Of a DNA stretch of 64,000 nucleotides, positions 1 to 12,313 are shown piece after piece. The translations under genes were made by a program, and so were the position numbers. The stretch comes from Paramarasmius palmivorus. Taxonomy: Eukaryota; Basidiomycota; Agaricomycetes; Agaricales; Marasmiaceae. Location of the stretch: assembly GCA_037176845.1 (NCBI GenBank), contig JAYKXP010000015.1, forward strand, positions 496,001 through 560,000, given 5' to 3'. The notes beneath the pieces were generated by a model. The model made no database searches. It was not told where the DNA came from and saw only the letters and a program-made list of their open reading frames with translations. The number at the start of each line of letters is the position of its first letter. Positions within the stretch are counted from its first letter, which is position 1.

Positions 1-476
1 TGCTGAAGAGAACTCACTGCGAGACGGCACATGTACGGATCATGACCGTACTATACTGAGGTTGCCTATTCCAAATAGTGAAGGGGTTTGGCCGTGATAC
101 AGCTTTGTCGATAATTTCTGAAAGCAACATGAGGCTGGTTTATTATTCAATAATTTACTGCTAGTACATCCTATCTTGAGCTCGAAAACCGAGGTCTGGC
201 TTGACTGATTCCTTCACATGGTCACTCCAAATCTCGACGATACTATTTCTGCCACTTTCTCCCTCAAAGTCGACGTTCATTTGGCCAGTCATACACATTA
301 GTCGTCGTATCGTATTTTCCCATTATGGACTTTTGGGCTAGTTCATGTCGGGATAAATGGACTTTTCGTATACATCGAGGTATCCCGTTCTCTGTCTGTC
401 TCTATCTGTCTCTGTCCTTATCTCTGTGCTCTCGATTACGGTCACGGTTTCAATGCTCTCTATCCCGACCTCTATC
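1..476. other. Region downstream of kinase copy 1, with decayed coding tail
   Basis: No gene seen. On the minus strand, immediately past the stop at 477, the same frame continues to spell Arg/Asp/Glu repeats, interrupted by TGA and TAG codons down to about 400. This looks like the remains of a longer charged C-terminus. Confidence 0.5.
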
Positions 477-3400
477 TCATTCGCGATCCTTGTCTCTTTC
501 ACGGTCCCGGCCAGACTTGTCCCGTTTATCCTTTGTGCCTGTAACCCCAGCTGCAGTACTGAGTATATCCTGGGGTACTTGAGCGTTATTGCCCGACGTG
601 TTACCGTTCGCTGGGATCTTAGGACTAGTGTTCGATGTTGGTATATCATACCCAGGGCCAGGGTCTGGCAAAGACTGGTTATACACCATTGAGGAACGAT
701 TTCCAGGAGCCATTACAGGAGGATTGAACATGGCATCGTCGGTGTCAAAGGGCACGCCCTACATATGATGTACGGTGTTAAATCGGATAGTACAAGAGAG
801 ATAGGGACTAACCTCGTCTGGTTTATCATGTGGCTTGACTTTCTTCCATAAACCTCTGAAACCAGTGTCTTTTTCTGTAAAGGGCAGGTCGAATAACAGG
901 CCTGGAAGCAATATGAGTAGCTGACTTACTACTCGGAGATGCGTATGCCGCTGCTGCAAGTATGCCTAGCACTCGCTCCCTGACAACAGGGCTTGTTTCG
1001 GAACCTGTCAGTAAAACCTCCAAGGTTTCTAGAAATTTGCGCGATGTTGATTGTGCAATGAAGACTTCGTTGGAATTTCGGAGCATAATTGCCCAAAGCT
1101 GGGATCAACAGTTAGATCAATATCAGAAGCGAACAGGTGTGCAATTACCCTTGCGGCACCCAACTGTGCTGACGGTTCACCATACTTGAATTCTCGACGT
1201 AATGCAAGAACGGCTTCTTTTGCTTGAATTTCGCTGGAAGAAGCACACTCGCAGACATCCAAGACGAGTGCCCAATCCTCTTGACCTGTTGCGTTGAGGT
1301 AGCCTGGACATGAGCTGTCAGTGCTGAGAACAGATCAGGATGCAGTGATACTGACCAATATTCTTTGTTAACTCTCCCTGCGTTTCCTCGTCTTTTCCGC
1401 CTACGAGCTGCCATGACCCATGACCTCTGTCCCTGTGCGAATGATCCTTCTCCTTGTTTCTGTCAAGGTTCCAGCTTCGGAACCATCCACCGCCTCCATC
1501 CTTCTTTTTAATAGAACGTTCGGATATGGTACCGGGAGGCCCATGAACAGTCGTACTGGAAGCATCAAAAGTCTCCTGGGTCAGCAACGAGCTGACACTT
1601 CCATAACGTTGCTCGACGCCTATACCGGGATGCGCTGGTGTTGGCACAGCATCACCAGATGCAGAGGGGTGATCGTGTCCATTTCCATGGTGAGAGTGTG
1701 GAAGCGAGGGATCCAATGCACGTGAAACGCCCAACGCAGGCTGCTGTGGGGGTGCTATAGGCTGATTCGCGGCCGGAGAATCATCTGGGAATAGATTTTC
1801 ATAAGGCAATTGAGGAGCGGGGGGTTGGGGGTGAAATAGAGAATCGACGGGGTCGTACGACGCCGACTCGTCCAGGTCTTCTGCCGAAGAAGTGTGTACT
1901 GGATGTGAATGCGAAGGCGGAGATACTGATCCAGAGCCGGGATTCTCTTTCCTCGGATGGGCTAGTAGTTGCTGTCGTTGGGCTTCGCCGGGAGTGGGTG
2001 GCAAGGGTCGGTATCTTCTAGTGGGAGTATCTCCAGCGATTGGCTCGCAGTTAGGTGGTCCTCGGAGTGTACCTCCCCAGGATCGCCTCGTCTGTAGCCT
2101 TTCATGGGATTGGGATAAGAAGGCGAATGCTTGTCGGCTGTTCGACGGCACGTCCGCCTCTTGAACATTGAGCCAAATGTGTTTTGAGATCTTCAAATCC
2201 CATGGAGGTGAAGAGTCGATGGGTCCGAATAGAGAGTGGAGTCGGTTTCCTAGAATGTCAATGTCTGGTCTAGATGATGGATCCGCGACCCAACATTGGT
2301 TCATGAGCGCCCATATGTCATCATCCAATTCACAAACGTGAGCGGGACGGGAAGGACGTTTTCCGTTCACAACTTCTAGGATCACGGCAGCGTCTACACG
2401 CAGCTCGTAGAATGGACGAAGTCCGGTATATATCTAGCTGTGCATCAGCAAGCACGCAAGATTGAGTATCAGCAACACACCTCATAGCATACGCAACCAA
2501 ACGCGTAGATGTCGCTCTCATATGATGGTCCCGTTAGGTGGTTTAGGAGCTCCGGAGCAAGCCATCGAGGTGTTCCGCCTAGAAATGCACTTGATGAGGT
2601 CATCATCAGTACTTCGCCTTCTGCTACATATGAAAGACCAAAATCCGCCACTACTGCTCTACCAGCCTTTGTAATCAACACATTGGCCTTTCACAAGGAA
2701 TTTCAGAAATGGCGTGGAAATAAACGTTGCAACGACTCACCCCTTTCAGGTCTGCGTGGATGATCTTCATTTGATGCAGATGCTGAAGGCCATTCGCAAC
2801 GTCCCAGACCTGATAATAGTGATGTATGTCAATGGATGAAAGAGTTGCTTGAGTCTACCGACATACTAAATGTTGATGTCTCACATCCGTTTGTGGCGTA
2901 CGCTCCAGAAATTGAATTAGATTCCCGTTCTCTACCCATGGGGAAATGAGGCATAGTTGTTGTTTGCTTTTAGCGAGAAAGAAGAGACCAAGGAACGGTA
3001 GAAGATTAGGATGCTCAAGTTGTCTCCATACGATTGCTTCCCGCATAAAATTCTGTGTGAGGGATAGTGAGCAGGATTTCAAGATAACAGAAATTATATA
3101 CGCACTTTCAGGAGTTTTTCGACATTGGAGGTTTGGTATAGTTTTACGACTTTCAAGCACACAACCTCCTGCGACGCTTCGATTCCGCCTTTCCAAATCT
3201 CTCCAAACCCTCCGGAAGCTACCGCATGTTCCCCGAGCCTTTCCACATTCCTTATGGTCAAACACTGTGGATAAAGATTCGATCGCCGCGAAAGTCTGAG
3301 CACTGCCTTTAGGATTGTGGAGCGAAGTTGAGGAGATGTATTCGGAGAAGTTGTTAACTGATTCAACAAGGCTTTAGTCTAGTCTCAACAGGAAGGAGCT

Positions 3401-3576
3401 GGACTACTCACCAATTGCAGAACATCTAAAAGTGCCTGTGCGAGCTCTCCTTCCTGGGAAACCAGATTTCGATATTCGACCTCGTCATGTAGAATGCCGT
3501 CCAAGTGTTTCAAGACTACTTCGCTTTCGAGATCGCTGGGTATAGGTTTCGGATTTCCTTGAAAAGACTTTTTCAT
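477..3576 (-). CDS. TKL-like protein kinase with C-terminal VHS domain, copy 1
   Basis: Multi-exon gene read from about 3576 down to a TGA at 477. The start (MKKSF) is chosen because copy 2 begins with the matching MKKLF. Kinase signatures in order are: a glycine loop near GEHAVASGGFGEIWKG, the lysine in VVCLKVV, catalytic loop HADLKGANVLI, DFGLSYV, GGTPRWLAPELL and SDIYAFGCVCYE. The loop has His-Ala-Asp instead of HRD, so it is a non-RD kinase, but the Lys, both Asp and the Asn are present. After the kinase comes a Pro/Ser-rich tail with a PPTP motif, then a VHS-type helical domain (EDWALVLDVCE, ALRREFKYGEP, LWAIMLRNS, STSRKFLETLE). VHS domains act in endosomal cargo sorting, normally as an N-terminal module. 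The C-terminus is low-complexity Arg/Asp/Glu. Role inferred: signalling at endomembranes. Exact splice sites are by eye. Confidence 0.75.
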
Positions 3577-4293
3577 CCTTGGTGGTTGGTAGTTGGACGT
3601 TGCCCAGTGAGCTGACACCTGGAAATGGCGATGTCCATCATAAAGATGGGAGTGCTAATTCTTCCATCATGTACTGTCCGGTTGCTATGACGGTAAACCG
3701 CGACTAGCAGCACTTGTGGTGGTTGCGCGTGTGGAGATTGCATAAGTCAAGAATTAACCCGAACGAGGCCAATGTGGAAAACGTTGAGCTGGATATGAGG
3801 GTTCGCATTGGTGGTAGTGTTGTAACGGGGGTTATACATAATGGATAGAGTGAGCGAACAAGTCATCCCAGTCGGATTCATAGAATAGACTGGAAGTGAG
3901 GTAAGAGTCGTCGCTGGTGTTGTGTAGCGAAGGAAATACGAAAGGACGTGGAGGATGAAATGCATATGATAGCCGAAGCAGGTGTCACTTCGCAAGAGCG
4001 CTGAAGCGCTGAAGACTTAGAGAACTGCGAGACGGGTATGTGCGAATCGGCAGCATGACTGTACTGTATACAGATTCAGATTGGACAGAACTGAGAAGCT
4101 CGTGGCCGTGATAGAGCTTTGTCTGTCGATAATTTCTGAAAGCAATATGAGGCTCGTTTATTCTTCAATAATTTACTGCTAAGTATATCCTATCTGGAGC
4201 TCGAAAACTGATTGGTTCCCTGCATGATCACCCCAAATCTCGACCTGCTACCGTTTTCCACCCCGAAGTCGACGTCCATTCCAGTCATACACA
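3577..4293. other. Intergenic spacer between kinase copies
   Basis: No convincing gene. It contains the upstream region of copy 1 (matching that of copy 2) and the downstream region of copy 2. Confidence 0.6.
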
Positions 4294-7200
4294 TTATCCG
4301 TCATATCGTATTTTGCCATTATGGAGTTCTGAGCTGGTTGATGTCGAGATAGACGTTTGCGATGGATTATTCAGCAGCTGGAGATCCACCATTGAAGGAC
4401 GATTGGCATCAGCCACTACAGGAGGAATGAACATGGGATCGTCGGTGTCGAAGGGCACGCCCTACATATGTATTATGGTGTATGATGTTAGATCAGATAG
4501 TACGAGAGAGATGGGACTGACCTCGTCTGGTTTATAATGTGGCTTGACTTTCTTCCATAAACCTCTGAAACCAGAGTCTTTTGCTGTAAAGGGCAGATCG
4601 AATAACAGGCCTGGGTACAATATGGATAGATGACTCACGACCTGCAGATGCATAAGCTGCTGCAGCAAGTACGCCCAGCACTCGCTCCCTGACAACAGGG
4701 CTTGTTTTGGAACCGGTCAGTAAAACCTCCAAGGTATCTAGAAATTTGCGCGATGTTGATTGTGCAATGAAGACTTCGTTGGAATTTCGGAGCATAATTG
4801 CCCAAAGCTAGAATCAACAGTCAGATCAATATCAAAAGCGAACAGGTGTGCACTTGCCCTTGCGGCACTCAACTGCGCTGACGGCTCACCATACTTAAAT
4901 TCTCGACGTAATGCAAGAACGGCTTCTTTTGCTTGAATTTCGCTGGAAGAAGCACGCTCGCAGACATCCAAGACGAGTGCCCAATCCTCTCCACCTGTTG
5001 CGACGAGGTAGCCTGGATATGAGCTGTCAGTGCTGACAATAGATCAAGACGCAGTGATACTGACCAATACACCTTGTTAACTCGCCCGGAGTTTCTTCGT
5101 CTCTTCGGCCTACGAGCTGCCATGACCAACGACCTCTGTCCCTGTGTGAATGATCCTTCTCCTTCTCCTTGTTCCAGCCTCGGAACCATCCACCGCCACC
5201 ATCCTTCTTCATAGGACGTTCGGATATGCTGCCCTGAGGCCCATGAATAGTCGTACTGGAAGCATCAAAACTCTCCTGGGTCAGCAATGAGCTGACACTT
5301 CCAAAACGTTGCTTGACGCTTATACTGGGACCCGCCGGTGTTGGCAAAGCATCAACAGATGCAGAGCGGTGATATCCGTGTCCATTTCCATGGTGAGTGT
5401 ATGGAAGTGAGGGGCCCAATGCACGTGAAACGCCCAACGCAGGCTGCTGTGGGGGTGCTATAGGCTGATTTGCGGCCGGAGAATCATCTGGGAATAGATT
5501 TTCATAAGGCAATTGAGGAGCGGGGGGTTGCGGGTGAAACAGAGGATCGACGGGGTCGTACGACGCCGACTCATCCAGGTCTTCTACCGAAGAAGTGTGT
5601 ACTCGATATGAATGCGAAGGCGGAGATACTGATCCAGGGCCATACGAGTAGGGGCCGGGATTCTCTTTCCTCGGATGGTTTAGTAGTTGCTGTCGTTGGG
5701 CTTCGCCGGGTGTGGGTGGCAAGGGTCGGTATCTTCTAGTGGGAGTATCTCCAGCGATTGGCTCGTAGTTTAGTGGTCCTCGGAGTGTACCTCCCCAGGA
5801 TCGCCTTGTCTGTAGCCTTTCATGGGATTGAGATAAGAAAGTGAACACCTGCCGGCTGTTCGACGGTATGTCCGCCTCTTGAACATTCAGCCAGATGTGT
5901 TTCGAAATTTTCAGATTCCATGGTGGTGCAGAGTCGATGGCCCCGAATAAAGAGCGGAGACGATGTTCCAACGTGTCAATGTCCGGTCTGGATGATGAAT
6001 CCATGGCCCAACACTGGTTCATGAGCATCCATATGTCATCATCCAACTCAGTGTTGCTAGCCGGACGAGAAGGACGGTCTCCATTCACAACTCTGAGGAT
6101 TACCGCAGCATCTAAACGCAGTTCGTGGAACGGGCGAAGTCCAGTGTATATCTAGCCGTGCATCAGGAAATATACACGATAGATAGTGAGCGAACAACGT
6201 ACCTCATAACATACACAACCGAATGCATAGATATCGCTTTCATACGATGGTCTTGACGCATGATGCAGGAGCTCCGGAGCAAGCCACCGAGGTGTTCCGC
6301 CTAGTAACGCACTTGTCGAGGTCATCCTCAATACCTCTCCTTCAGCTACATATGAAAGACCAAAATCTGCCACAATTGCTCTGCCAGTCTTCGTAATCAA
6401 CACATTGGCCTTTCACCGGAGACTTCAGGGATGGTGCAGAAAGTAAATGTTGCACCGACTCACTCCTTTGAGGTCCGCATGAACGATCTTCATTCGGTGC
6501 AGATGCTGAAGACCGTTCGCAACGTCGAAAACCTAATATCAACAACTTGTGTCAACGAATGAAGTACTTGAGCCTATTAACATACCAAATGGCGATGGTT
6601 CACCTCCGTTCGCGGCGTGCGCTCAAGGAATTGGATCAGGTTCCCATTCTCTGCCCACGGAGAAATGAGGCATAATTGTTGTTTGCTTTCAGTGAGAAAG
6701 AAGAGACCAAGGAACGGCAGAAGATTAGGATGCTCAAGTTGTCTCCACACAATCGCTTCTCGCACAAAATTCTATGTGCGGGATGATGAGTAGGGCTAAA
6801 AGTAATCGACACTGTACACACACCTTTAGGACCTTTTCAATGTCGGAACTTTGATAGAGCCTCACTACTTTCAAGCACACCACCTCTTGCGACCCTTCAG
6901 AATCAATTCCACCTTTCCAAATCTCTGCAAACCCTCCTGAAGCTACTGCATGTTCCCCGAGCTTTTCCACATTCCTTATGGTCAAGCACTGTGGGTAAAG
7001 ATTCGATCGCCGCGAAAGTCTGAGGACTGCCTTTAGGATTGTGGAGCGAAGTTGGGGGGATGTACTTGGAGAAGTTGTTAACTGACTCAACAAGGCTTCA
7101 GTCTAGTCTCAACGGGAAGGAGCTGGATTACTTACCAATTGAAGAACATCTAACAGTGCCTGTGCGAGCTCTCCTTCCTGGGAAACCAGATTTCGATATT

Positions 7201-7580
7201 CGACCTCGTCGTGTAGAATCTCATCCAGTTGTTTCAAGATTGCTTCACCCTCGAGAAACTTGAAACTTGAAAGGTGCTGCCGAGGTCCCGTTTCGAGAGG
7301 TTTCGAGTTTCTCGCGAAAAGCTTTTTCATCCTTAGTAGTTGATGGCTTGATGTTGTCCAGTGAGCTGAGATCTATAAATGACGATGTCCACAGAGATGG
7401 TAGAGAGTGCTAAATTAGCAGCGGTCAGATATGTCGATTCTGAAGTCAATGTATTCCATCATGTGCTGCTGTTGATTGCGCCTGGTTCCTATTACGGTGG
7501 ACCGGGGCGACTAGCACTTGTATGGTAGAAGGTGGTCGCGGGTATGTGGAGATGGCGTAGGTCAAGAATGACAAGCCTAG
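4005..7580. repeat. Segmental duplication, right copy
   Basis: Second copy of the roughly 3.7-4 kb tandem unit, in the same orientation. It lacks about 250-300 bp that in the left copy encode the Asn/Pro and Arg/Asp-rich C-terminus between about 360 and 680. Confidence 0.75.
4294..7330 (-). CDS. TKL-like protein kinase with C-terminal VHS domain, copy 2
   Basis: Tandem paralogue of the preceding gene with the same exon order. It begins MKKLFARNSK at 7330 and ends with TAA at 4294. Kinase landmarks are VVCLKVVRLYQ (Lys), the HADLKG loop region near 6470, DFGLSYVAEGE, GGTPRWLAPELLHH and YAFGCVCYEV. The linker has a longer PYSYGPGS insertion relative to copy 1. The VHS part reads EDWALVLDVCERASS, ALRREFKYGEP, LWAIMLRNSNEVF and SRKFLDTLEVLL, and closes with FRGLWKKVKP and VPFDTDDPMF. 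The tail then differs from copy 1: about 40 residues rich in Ser/Thr ending in KIRYDG, without the Arg/Asp repeats. All catalytic residues seem intact, so this copy may be the better preserved one. Function inferred as for copy 1; the substrate is unknown. Confidence 0.75.
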
Positions 7581-7858
7581 TCGGGTTCTGGTGAAGTGCA
7601 AGAAGTGGCCATGGTGAACCTCAGTGAGGTGAGTTACGAGTAAGAACGTTGGGACGCCAATGCGGACCCGCGTAACAACTTGTCGTGCCGGAAAATTGGT
7701 CAGGTCCCCCCGAGTGCTCCCCTGCCACTGGTCAAGAGGGGAAAGGAAGAAACAGACGATAGGTAGCATGAATCAAATATGTTACAAGCTCGCGGCTAAA
7801 GCAGGGTACATTCATGTCTGAAGTGCTGAAATCTCTATCCAGATGTAATCCTACAACC
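7331..7858. other. Intergenic region upstream of kinase copy 2
   Basis: Nothing coding recognised. The first roughly 250 bp is duplicated upstream of copy 1. Confidence 0.6.
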
Positions 7859-9739
7859 TCAAGTAAGCCTCTCCACAACGGTCGCGTCCAGCACACTTCC
7901 ATCGAATTCCGGCACAAAAGCCTCTTTAAACCTCACTTCTTGCCTGCGAAATGCCGCCTTCAATCTCAAAGAACGTATGAATCAATCGGTAAACTTACCC
8001 CAAATCCATATCAGTCTTCAACTCCAATTTGCGGAAGACATTTCCGATGATCATGTACAATTCAGACCATGCCAGACTTTCGAAGTGTGCCTAAGTAACG
8101 AAGCTTGATGGCGAAGCAAGAGGAACGTACTTGATTCCAAGACAGGTTCGCGGTCCTTTGCCAAATGAAACGAGATATCGCTCCAACGTATGATCTTTTA
8201 CTTCTAGCCATCGCTCAGGATAGAACCTCTCCGGTTCAGGGAAAATATCTGGATTGAGGTGAACAAAGGGGTTCGCCATCGAAACTATTGTCTATAGAGA
8301 ACATCAGCACAAGAAGCACCCAGAGCTAACTTCAAGACTTACTCCCGGTGGTACGCGGTGTCCAGCGATGATGACTTCCGTATCCGTGACGACTCTTTGC
8401 ATAGGAGAAACCACGCCATGGGATAGCCGAAGACATTCTTTAATGACCGCTGTCTTTGATACCTTGTGAGTTTTCGTCCTATGCGGAGATGAAGAAGAGA
8501 AAGAACACACCAAGTACGGCAGCTTCTCCAAGCGTTCCAAAGGCATATGACTATCCCTGTCTGGCCATGCTTCGTCCAGCTCTGCAACAAGCTTCTTGCG
8601 CACTCTATCGTCCCGAACCAGATGTCGGGCACCAACCGAGCAAGCATTTCCAACGGTATCGCTCCCAGCAATCCGAAGATCCACCCCTTCACTGATGAGG
8701 TATTCTCTGGTGACATACTGTTGGTTTTTGGTACCAGCATTACGGATGACGCTATAGAATACGTTCATATCGCTTTCGTCCTCTGAGATTGGTGCCTGGC
8801 TACTGCGCTGTAAAGCCTCGTCAACCAACTTTGCAACCTCCGTAGGCACTCCGAGTTGAGCCTTCGAGCTAGGTACCAGAGATCCCGAAAGCCATCGCGG
8901 AAAATTTCTGACGAATTTGACTAGGAAGGGGAAATGCTTATACAACCAGAGAGTTGTTCTTCTGCTTGAGATGTCGAGGAGAATAGGGTGTCGAAACGAA
9001 GGGTAGGACGTCATGTCGAGCGTTGTTCGATAGGAGTAGATAGTAATGATATCGAAGGTAGCGGAACGAAAAGCGAAGTGCATGCCGACTGGAGTTTCTT
9101 TGTGGTTTTTAACGAGCTGAGAAATAAGTTTGTCGATCTGAGGAAACGGATCAAATAAGACAACGGTTTTGACGAGAGGGAGCGCCGACGTACCCGCTCC
9201 TGAATGACGTCCTCGAGCTTGAGAATAGTCTGTTTCGAGAAGAATGAGCCTAACATGGACCTGAAGATGGCATGTTGTTTATGACTTGTGACGGTGAAGA
9301 TGTTGGAAGGGAGGCCGAACTGAAAAGTCCGGTAGAGTTCTGGATCCTTGGGAAGTTTTTCGGGGGAGGAATAGATGTCAGCGTATGCAGCAGGATCGGC
9401 GAAATGCAGCTGAAGCGAGATATATCAGTATTCGGATGAGGATCAGTTCAAGAGGCGCACCGCATTCCTTCCAACTCTGACGACTGGACCTAAAGAATAT
9501 TTAAGGGCATCGAAACTGATTCAATATCGCTCCAACACACCATATTTTTCATGAAGGTGACGAAGGTGAGGAAGCCAACCACACCCGACTACGACGTCGT
9601 AGTAGGCACGGTAAAAACGTGTCCATCTCGCCAGTGCAGGACCAGGGAAGTTACTCAGAGGGTCGGGCCTCAACATAAATAGTCCTGCCAGACATATGAC
9701 AATCGATATCGAGGCGTATAGTGTGCTGGGGTAGTCCAT
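7859..9739 (-). CDS. Cytochrome P450 monooxygenase (trichodiene-oxygenase-like)
   Basis: Haem-thiolate oxidase of about 500 residues in at least seven exons, anchored by an N-terminal hydrophobic segment (ASISIVICLAGLFML) followed by the Pro-rich hinge LSNFPGPAL. Seen motifs: I-helix AGSDTVG with the acid-Thr pair, ExxR helix KECLRL, PERF-type segment EPERFYPERW, and haem loop FGKGPRTCLGI with the Cys ligand. Splicing the haem exon to the T-CTG acceptor near 8070 gives CLGINLAWSELY, the usual L-helix, and the protein ends VVERLT at a TGA (7859-7861). The first exon joins as HEKYG/PVVRVGRN across an intron near 9490-9540. All key residues are present, so it is probably active; the substrate cannot be read. 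It is unlike the four P450s further right, so it belongs to another family. Confidence 0.85.
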
Positions 9740-10687
9740 GTGGAGAAGTTGTTATCAAGTCGTATCAATATCGAAGAGGTCGAAGAGTTCTTCGTGGTCA
9801 GATTGCATATTTATACGCCGAATATAGTGCCCGGTGACCTGTCCAAATTGGCAAAGAGAATCTATACGCAGAGTGCTAAGCTGCGATGTACAATTCAAAT
9901 GCTAAAGGTACTGCTTAAATAAGAAACCGGCATCCGATGAATGATAGGACGCACACGTACGGATGGGCATTCTCCAGTATTCTCCACCGTAATGTGGGCT
10001 ATCTATTCTCCTCCTTCAGAGTTGCGGCACCGTCGGAGCGGAGATGAAATACGGGGGTCCAGGAGGAAGGACGAGAAGACGCGTTGAACTGATGGGTCTC
10101 AGGTGAATTCATTGAATTGGCGCTTCTATCTGAGAAAAGACAGCGCCGTCACGCTCTCGTAACCGGCGCTCCCGCCAAACCGGTGACGCGTGATAGGCGC
10201 TGTCTTTTGCTTGTCTTCCTGTTGGCCGTGTTTGTACCACTTACCGTAGACAAACACGGGTTCCTCTTTGAGCTTTCCACCCGCCGTTGTCGCCGTTGTC
10301 GCCAGCAACGAGCAATAAATTTTCCTTTATTTTCTTCACTTCGTCACATTGCGCTGCCCGATCCGCCCTCGCTAATCTTTCCCATCCCTCAAATCTCAGA
10401 TCTCTCGGCCCCACAGGCTACAATGAAACACAAGACTCTGCCAGCAACGTCGTCGTCGCTTTCCTTGTCAACATCGGCCTCACAGTCGCTGCCCACCCTC
10501 GAATCGCTGTATCCAGCTTCATCTTTCTCGTCATCCTACTTCCTTTAAGCGTCGATCAGATCCGAGGATCTCACTTGAGGATGCTACCCATGTCTGGAAA
10601 TTTGGGAGAAGAGAAGGAATATGAGTTCCCAGATGGAAGTGAAGGAAATATAGTCAAGTACCAAATGTGTGATAGAGCTTTTATTTC
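9740..10687. other. Non-coding region with long inverted repeat
   Basis: No supported gene. Open frames near 10287-10733 have no recognisable domain and lie upstream of the SAP-domain gene, so they are probably leader or promoter. The notable content is the hairpin at 10135-10208 and a direct repeat of GCCGTTGTC near 10280-10300. Confidence 0.55.
10135..10208. repeat. Imperfect inverted repeat (hairpin) upstream of SAP gene
   Basis: Left arm AAAAGACAGCGCC (10135-10147) is the exact reverse complement of 10196-10208. Pairing continues inward after a one-to-two base bulge with TCACGC against GCGTGA. The loop is about 34 nt and contains a second short ACCGG/CCGGT pair and an ACGCGT hexamer. Confidence 0.85.
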
Positions 10688-12173
10688 ATGGTTCCAGCGG
10701 CTGACACTTATGACAGCTATTCTCGAAGGCTGAACAAAGACGCTTTGAAGGCGCTTTGCCGAAGGTTTAACTTGGGACTGAGTGGGAACAAATCGATGCT
10801 GCAGGAGCGATTGAAGGCCTTTAGCGAGAATCATGACCAATGGACACTGTATGTGCACATCTCCTTTTGAATCCTCATTCCAAAGCTCATTGCATTCTTT
10901 TGTATTCAGGCTTGAGGCCGGTGCTCGTCGAACCCATAAGGGCCCACAGAACATTCCTGGTGGAAAGAAGGTGCTCAAAGGCTCGCAGTTGCGGCGTGAG
11001 CAATGGTTGGGCAACATCGACACTCAGGAACCGCATGAACCCTCTGCCACTGGAACCCAGACTCGCAAAGGCAAGACGATTGCATGGGTATGCATTTTGA
11101 CCATCTTCCGTGTTCTGTGCAATGTAGTAATCATCATACGTCAATCTAGGCAAAGGAGTTCCGAAAGAGATACCCCACAAGACCCTATTCTCCTGAAGCA
11201 GCAAAAGAGGATGATAGCAAACCCAAGGTTCACCCCGTAAGTACGTTTCTTTTACTCCCTTGACTGTTGGATTAACCTATGTCGTGCCTCCAGATGTTTG
11301 GAGGCCAGTATGTCGTTGACACACTTGGCGAGATTTTGAGCCGGCTGGAGCATCAGTCACTCGTTTCCAGTTCATTATCGACGCCAACGACTTCGGCGAA
11401 ACCATCTCGACAGCCTTTCATGCCACAGATCAATGCCTTGCATGCTCCAATCCCTCTCCGACCGGTGCAGCCAAGTCCACATCTCCAATCTCACCGTGTT
11501 CACGACTCAGCTAGTGCTGCTTCCCTCTGTTCAATTACTCAAGATACACTCTATCACACTATCCCGTCGCTGCACTCCGTTCAGGAGAATGAATCACTTT
11601 CCCAATTGCAAGCACCGGCGCCGAGTGCTGTAGAGAATGCCGTAGCCGAAGAAGTTCGGGTCTTAAAGTTGGCCAAGGAAAAGGTACTACACTACACGCT
11701 TTCTCAAGCAGCTGCACAAGATCCGAATAGCAAATCAATTTCTTTCGCAAATGACATTGATCGGCTCGGCCGTACATGGTGCGACGAATACGAGCATTTC
11801 GATCCAGATGCTTGCCATGTAAAGATACAGGGACGCAGCATAGCAATCAAGTACTGGTCAAAGATTTACAAGCTGGATACCATTCTTCGGAAGCAAGTGA
11901 ATGACTGGCAGGTATGTATGTTCAGCTGGGTTTTATATGGTTCTACTGAGCATCTCTATTCAGTGGGTCGCCGAACGATATATTGAGTCCTCTCCCGAAG
12001 ACTTTTGGGATGAATTTTCAGCGGAATCAGATGCTGGGGTCAAAGTCCGAATGACTTGGAAGCAGATAACGAACGATTTGCGCAAACGTCGTCTGGAGGA
12101 TGATAGGGCAAAGGGGGTCGGATTTCGGCAGAGACGACGGAGCAGCAAGCTGTCAATGGCAGCATTGATGTAG
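10688..12173 (+). CDS. SAP-domain protein, possible recombinase partner
   Basis: Five exons give about 415 residues, start ATG at 10688 and stop TAG at 12171. The N-terminus (residues about 13-50) is a SAP helix-extension-helix motif: RRLNKDALKALCRRF, then LSGNKSMLQERLKAF. SAP motifs bind AT-rich or structured DNA. The middle has a basic stretch (KGPQNIPGGKKV) and a Ser/Pro-rich linker. The C-terminal half carries a Trp-rich conserved-looking block (IDRLGRTWCDEYEHFDP, then WVAERYIESSPEDFWDEF) and ends with a basic RRRSSK segment that may be a nuclear signal. Introns are 50-65 nt with good GT-AG ends. It converges tail to tail on the XPG-like nuclease gene (140 nt apart). The function of the C-terminal part is unknown to me; the role in a recombination module is inferred from neighbours. 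Confidence 0.7.
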
Positions 12174-12313
12174 ATGTTTCTTTCTTGAAAGCCTGCAAAC
12201 ATACGTGATATCAAGCAACTACAATACTTTACATTGTACTATACACTATTCTTGAGTTATATCATACACACTGCATACATATCGTACATACAAGGCAATT
12301 TGACTCTTTCATA

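Larger units (their letters stand above)
1..3770. repeat. Segmental duplication, left copy
   Basis: This block, including kinase copy 1 and flanks on both sides, matches the block starting near 4005. Shared downstream stretches include the one around 30-170 versus 4030-4190, and the shared upstream stretch near 3660-3760 matches 7450-7570. Divergence is scattered base changes plus indels, so the duplication is not very recent. The true left edge lies outside the window. Confidence 0.75.

Noticed and set aside
10287..10733. 148-codon frame upstream of the SAP gene
   Set aside because: No domain; overlaps the SAP start in another frame, where the SAP frame has a clear motif from ATG 10688.
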